From Acidilobaceae archaeon (GTDB lineage Archaea; Thermoproteota; Thermoprotei_A; Sulfolobales; Acidilobaceae), in the NCBI GenBank assembly GCA_027057815.1, contig JALURD010000056.1, positions 1 through 16,472 on the forward strand: a stretch of 16,472 bases of DNA, given 5' to 3'. The notes under the pieces are model-generated. The model worked only from the letters and a program-made list of their open reading frames with translations. It did not search any database and was not told where the DNA came from. A program made the position numbers and the translations under genes. This document shows positions 14,591 to 16,472 of this stretch, piece by piece. Position 1 is the stretch's first letter. Each line of letters opens with the position of its first letter.

Positions 14591-14826
14591 CCATTGAGCT
14601 ATGCCTAGACTCGCAGAGCGAGGCCAAGGCGCTCTATACCTCACTTAAAGCCGAGGAAATGCAGCCCAGCCCCGATAGGGGCCAAGTTAAGGTCTCCCTA
14701 GATGGCGGCTGCGTTAGGCTTGAGATAGAGCCTAGAGATCTCAACTCTCTTCGGGCGCTCATGAACTCCTTCCTCTACCTCTCGCATGCAGCCTATAGCG
14801 TGCTCAAAGAAGCTAGTGGGAGGTAA
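14563..14826 (+). CDS. KEOPS complex subunit Pcc1
   Basis: An 87-residue dimerisation subunit of KEOPS, the complex that adds threonylcarbamoyl to A37 of ANN-reading tRNAs. The family pattern is KLTIELCLDSQSEAKALYTSLKAEEMQP, a beta strand CVRLEIEPRDLNSLRALMNSFLYLS, and a terminal helix. It starts at GTG 14563 overlapping the Brix gene by 28 bases; GTG 14572 (MARGKL) is a plausible alternative, as the conserved strand starts at residue 8. It commonly neighbours prefoldin beta in archaeal genomes, as here. Confidence 0.87.
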   Translation: MAGVARGKLTIELCLDSQSEAKALYTSLKAEEMQPSPDRGQVKVSLDGGCVRLEIEPRDLNSLRALMNSFLYLSHAAYSVLKEASGR

Positions 14827-14849
14827 GTCCCACGGCGTAGTCAGCACAG

Positions 14850-14857
14850 TATTTAAT
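14850..14857 (+). promoter_or_regulatory. Internal TATA box before prefoldin beta
   Basis: TATTTAAT lies between the Pcc1 stop (14826) and the prefoldin start. At the usual spacing it predicts transcription near 14879, 18 bases before the TTG at 14897, suggesting a second promoter for the pfdB-DUF3194-DHH part of the cluster. Confidence 0.55.
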
Positions 14858-14896
14858 CCTAAGACTCTACACGGGCTTCACGTGGGGGTCACAGGG

Positions 14897-15271
14897 TTGG
14901 TAGAGCGATTGCCACCCGAAGTCCAGGCCAAACTAGAAAAATTAGTCCAGGCTAGGAATAACTTAGCAACAGTCCTCCAGCAAAAGAGCAGCTATGAAGC
15001 CCTACTAAAAGAAGTAGAGGAAACGCTCTCGGTTATAGAGAGCCTACCCGACGATGCTACATTATATAAGATGGTTGGTGGCGTACTCGTTAAGGTATCC
15101 AAGGAGGCAATTCTGGAGGAGCTCAAGGAGAAGAAAGCCACGACCGAAGTAAGGTTGAAGAAGCTTGAAGCCTTCGAGAAGAAGTTTAGAGAGGAAGTTG
15201 AGAGGCTCGAGAAGGAAATACAATCCATGATGTCGGGGGTCGGGAAGGGCGGTGGAGCATCAGCAGGATAG
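14897..15271 (+). CDS. pfdB: Prefoldin beta subunit
   Basis: A 124-residue chaperone subunit; four beta and two alpha subunits form the jellyfish-shaped complex that hands unfolded proteins to the thermosome. The N- and C-terminal coiled coils are plain (PPEVQAKLEKLVQARNNLATVL and KKATTEVRLKKLEAFEKKF), joined by a beta-hairpin region with LYKMVGGVLVKVSKE. TTG 14897 gives MVERLPPEVQ, a standard N-terminus, with GGGGGT seven bases upstream and the TATA box at a fitting distance. The longer frame from ATG 14786 would run back into pcc1 and has no homologous look. Confidence 0.93.
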   Translation: MVERLPPEVQAKLEKLVQARNNLATVLQQKSSYEALLKEVEETLSVIESLPDDATLYKMVGGVLVKVSKEAILEELKEKKATTEVRLKKLEAFEKKFREEVERLEKEIQSMMSGVGKGGGASAG

Positions 15272-15530
15272 CTTAGATCACTTGGCTATACGCGTTGAAG
15301 AGGAGGTTAGGAAGGTTCTAGAGAAATTCCTGGGACGTAGGGCCTCGAGTTTCTTCATTATGGTTAAGCTGGACCAGGTCTCAGGCAAGCTGGATGAAGC
15401 AGCGGTTGAGATTGAGGTACATCGAGGGGTTCCTGGTGTTGACGTTGATGCTGTTATAGAGGAAGCTTTGGAGGCTGCCAGAAATGTCATTAGGGAATAC
15501 CTTAGATCCAAGCGTAAGGAAGGTCGCTGA
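15252..15530 (+). CDS. DUF3194-type small archaeal protein
   Basis: A 92-residue acidic protein with an alpha-beta-beta-alpha pattern: a helix HLAIRVEEEVRKVLEKFLG, strands ASSFFIMVKLDQ and DEAAVEIEVHRG, then a helix VDAVIEEALEAARNVIREYL. Its size and place between prefoldin beta and a DHH phosphoesterase match the DUF3194 family, whose function is unknown. GTG 15252 overlaps pfdB by 20 bases and its own end overlaps the DHH gene by 47, so translation is likely coupled. The DUF assignment comes from context plus general resemblance. Confidence 0.75.
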   Translation: MEHQQDSLDHLAIRVEEEVRKVLEKFLGRRASSFFIMVKLDQVSGKLDEAAVEIEVHRGVPGVDVDAVIEEALEAARNVIREYLRSKRKEGR

Positions 15531-16472
15531 GGTCATAAAATCTATAGGGAAATGCGTTATTATTACTCATAGGAATGCAGATCCGGATGCTATAGCCTCA
15601 GCAGTGATCCTGTATAGGGCCGCGGAGACTGCTGGTTGCAAGCCTTGCATTCACCTGCCGGAAGGCATTAGTAGTGCAGGGAAGAGGCTCCTGGAAGACC
15701 TCTCAATGAGCCTAGACGGCTTCGAATGCAGCATCGACTATGTTCTAGGGGATGCCGCAATTATCATAGTTGATTCCTCCAATTCGACGCAGATAGGTGT
15801 GAAAGAAGAAGATATCAAGTCCGCTAAAACTGTGGTGCTAATAGATCATCATGAAGCGGGAGACCTAGTGCGTCATGCAACCATTGCCCTCCACGTGCCT
15901 GGCGCGCCAAGCTCTACTCAGCTCTCATTAAAGGTGCTCCGAGCCATTGGGGGGCGGCTTACTCCTGCCGAGGCGACCCTGGCGTTAGCCGGTATAGTAT
16001 ACGATACAAAGAGGTTTCTAAGAGCTGACGGTGACGCATTCGCCGCCGCGTCGATCCTCATCGAGTGGGGCGGTGACTACAGAAAGGTGATCAACATCCT
16101 CGGTAGGGGTAAGCGCGCTGAGGATATGGATTTCTCTGAAAGGCTTGCACGCCTCAAGGCAGCCCAAAGGCTCGTTATCGGGAGGTTCTGCAAAGAATAC
16201 ATTGTGGCAGTCACACACGTTGGATCATTCGAGTCAAGCTCAGCCAGGGCGCTTATCGACCTAGGTGCTGATGTAGCCGTTGTAGTAGCTCCTAGAGACG
16301 AGGAACTCAGGGTCTCCGTGAGGGTCTCTAGAAGAGCAGTTGAAGTCGGAGTAACGGCAGCAGCACTAGCATCTTACATAGCAGAGAAGCTTGGCGGTAA
16401 GGGAGGAGGACACAGCGAGGCCGGCATGGCCCACATCACTAAAAGAATGAGTGTAGACGAAGTGGTATCAGA
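15484..16472 (+). CDS. DHH/DHHA1 phosphoesterase (RecJ/nanoRNase-like), 3' end outside window
   Basis: The frame is open from ATG 15484 to the window edge (329 complete codons). Motifs: IITHRNADPDAIAS (residues 26-39, metal-binding His and Asp residues), IIVDSSN (94-100), the signature IDHHEAG with DHH at 121-123, GIVYDTKRF, and near the edge GGKGGGHSEAGMA with the DHHA1 GGGH at 307-310. Such Mn-dependent enzymes degrade short oligonucleotides, pAp, cyclic dinucleotides or single-stranded nucleic acid; the context next to the exosome favours oligoribonucleotide turnover, by inference. GGAGG at 15470-15474 precedes the ATG by 9 bases. It overlaps the DUF3194 gene by 47 bases. Few residues are probably missing at the C-terminus. 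Confidence 0.88.
   Translation, partial: MSLGNTLDPSVRKVAEVIKSIGKCVIITHRNADPDAIASAVILYRAAETAGCKPCIHLPEGISSAGKRLLEDLSMSLDGFECSIDYVLGDAAIIIVDSSNSTQIGVKEEDIKSAKTVVLIDHHEAGDLVRHATIALHVPGAPSSTQLSLKVLRAIGGRLTPAEATLALAGIVYDTKRFLRADGDAFAAASILIEWGGDYRKVINILGRGKRAEDMDFSERLARLKAAQRLVIGRFCKEYIVAVTHVGSFESSSARALIDLGADVAVVVAPRDEELRVSVRVSRRAVEVGVTAAALASYIAEKLGGKGGGHSEAGMAHITKRMSVDEVVS

Noticed and set aside
1..16472. CRISPR array, defence island or prophage
   Set aside because: No spaced direct repeats, cas genes, integrase, or phage structural genes are visible; the content is overwhelmingly housekeeping.

Overview
The window looks like chromosomal DNA of a hyperthermophilic crenarchaeon, most likely Desulfurococcales and perhaps near Pyrodictiaceae. 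It encodes archaeal-type informational proteins (RNase P proteins, exosome, SBDS, eL15, eL43, Brix, Pcc1, prefoldin, proteasome alpha). Codon use is rich in AGG and ATA, genes are packed or overlapping, and many starts appear to be TTG or GTG with purine-rich Shine-Dalgarno sites. The genus is a guess from overall appearance.

Layout. Positions 1-1584 (+) hold a 5'-truncated ITP/XTP pyrophosphatase (RdgB/HAM1) followed by a THUMP-SPOUT RNA-modification protein. Positions 1597-2745 (-) hold a cysteine-free TnpB-like RuvC-fold protein. Positions 2766-2892 hold a very GC-rich element that can fold, preceded by a TATA box; it may be an undescribed RNA. Positions 2933-5685 (+) hold a GlmU-like sugar-nucleotide enzyme overlapping a radical SAM protein.

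Positions 5687-7562 (-) hold eL15, a COG1325 RNA-binding protein and RNase P Rpp30. A short divergent promoter region separates them from a YchF/Ygr210-type GTPase (7660-8898, +). That gene overlaps tail-to-tail with RNase P Pop5 (8888-9385, -), which here carries an N-terminal transmembrane segment. Just upstream of pop5, on the same strand, is a near-canonical C/D box sRNA (9411-9464). One of its guides fits the 23S rRNA P-loop at the position equivalent to E. coli G2251.

From 9705 to the window end, all on +, runs the archaeal exosome/proteasome superoperon: psmA, SBDS, Rrp4, Rrp41, Rrp42, eL43, Brix, Pcc1, prefoldin beta, DUF3194 and a DHH/DHHA1 phosphoesterase cut by the window edge. The products act together in RNA processing and decay, ribosome assembly, tRNA modification and protein quality control. 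Relative to the classical superoperon, the eL15/COG1325/Rpp30 and Pop5 parts lie inverted beside it, a GTPase gene and an sRNA sit in between, and rpoP is missing from its common position after eL43.

The best leads are the sRNA-pop5 transcript with its membrane-anchored Pop5, the GC-rich element at 2766-2892, and the zinc-ribbon-less TnpB relative. I see no CRISPR array, tRNA, rRNA, prophage or defence island.
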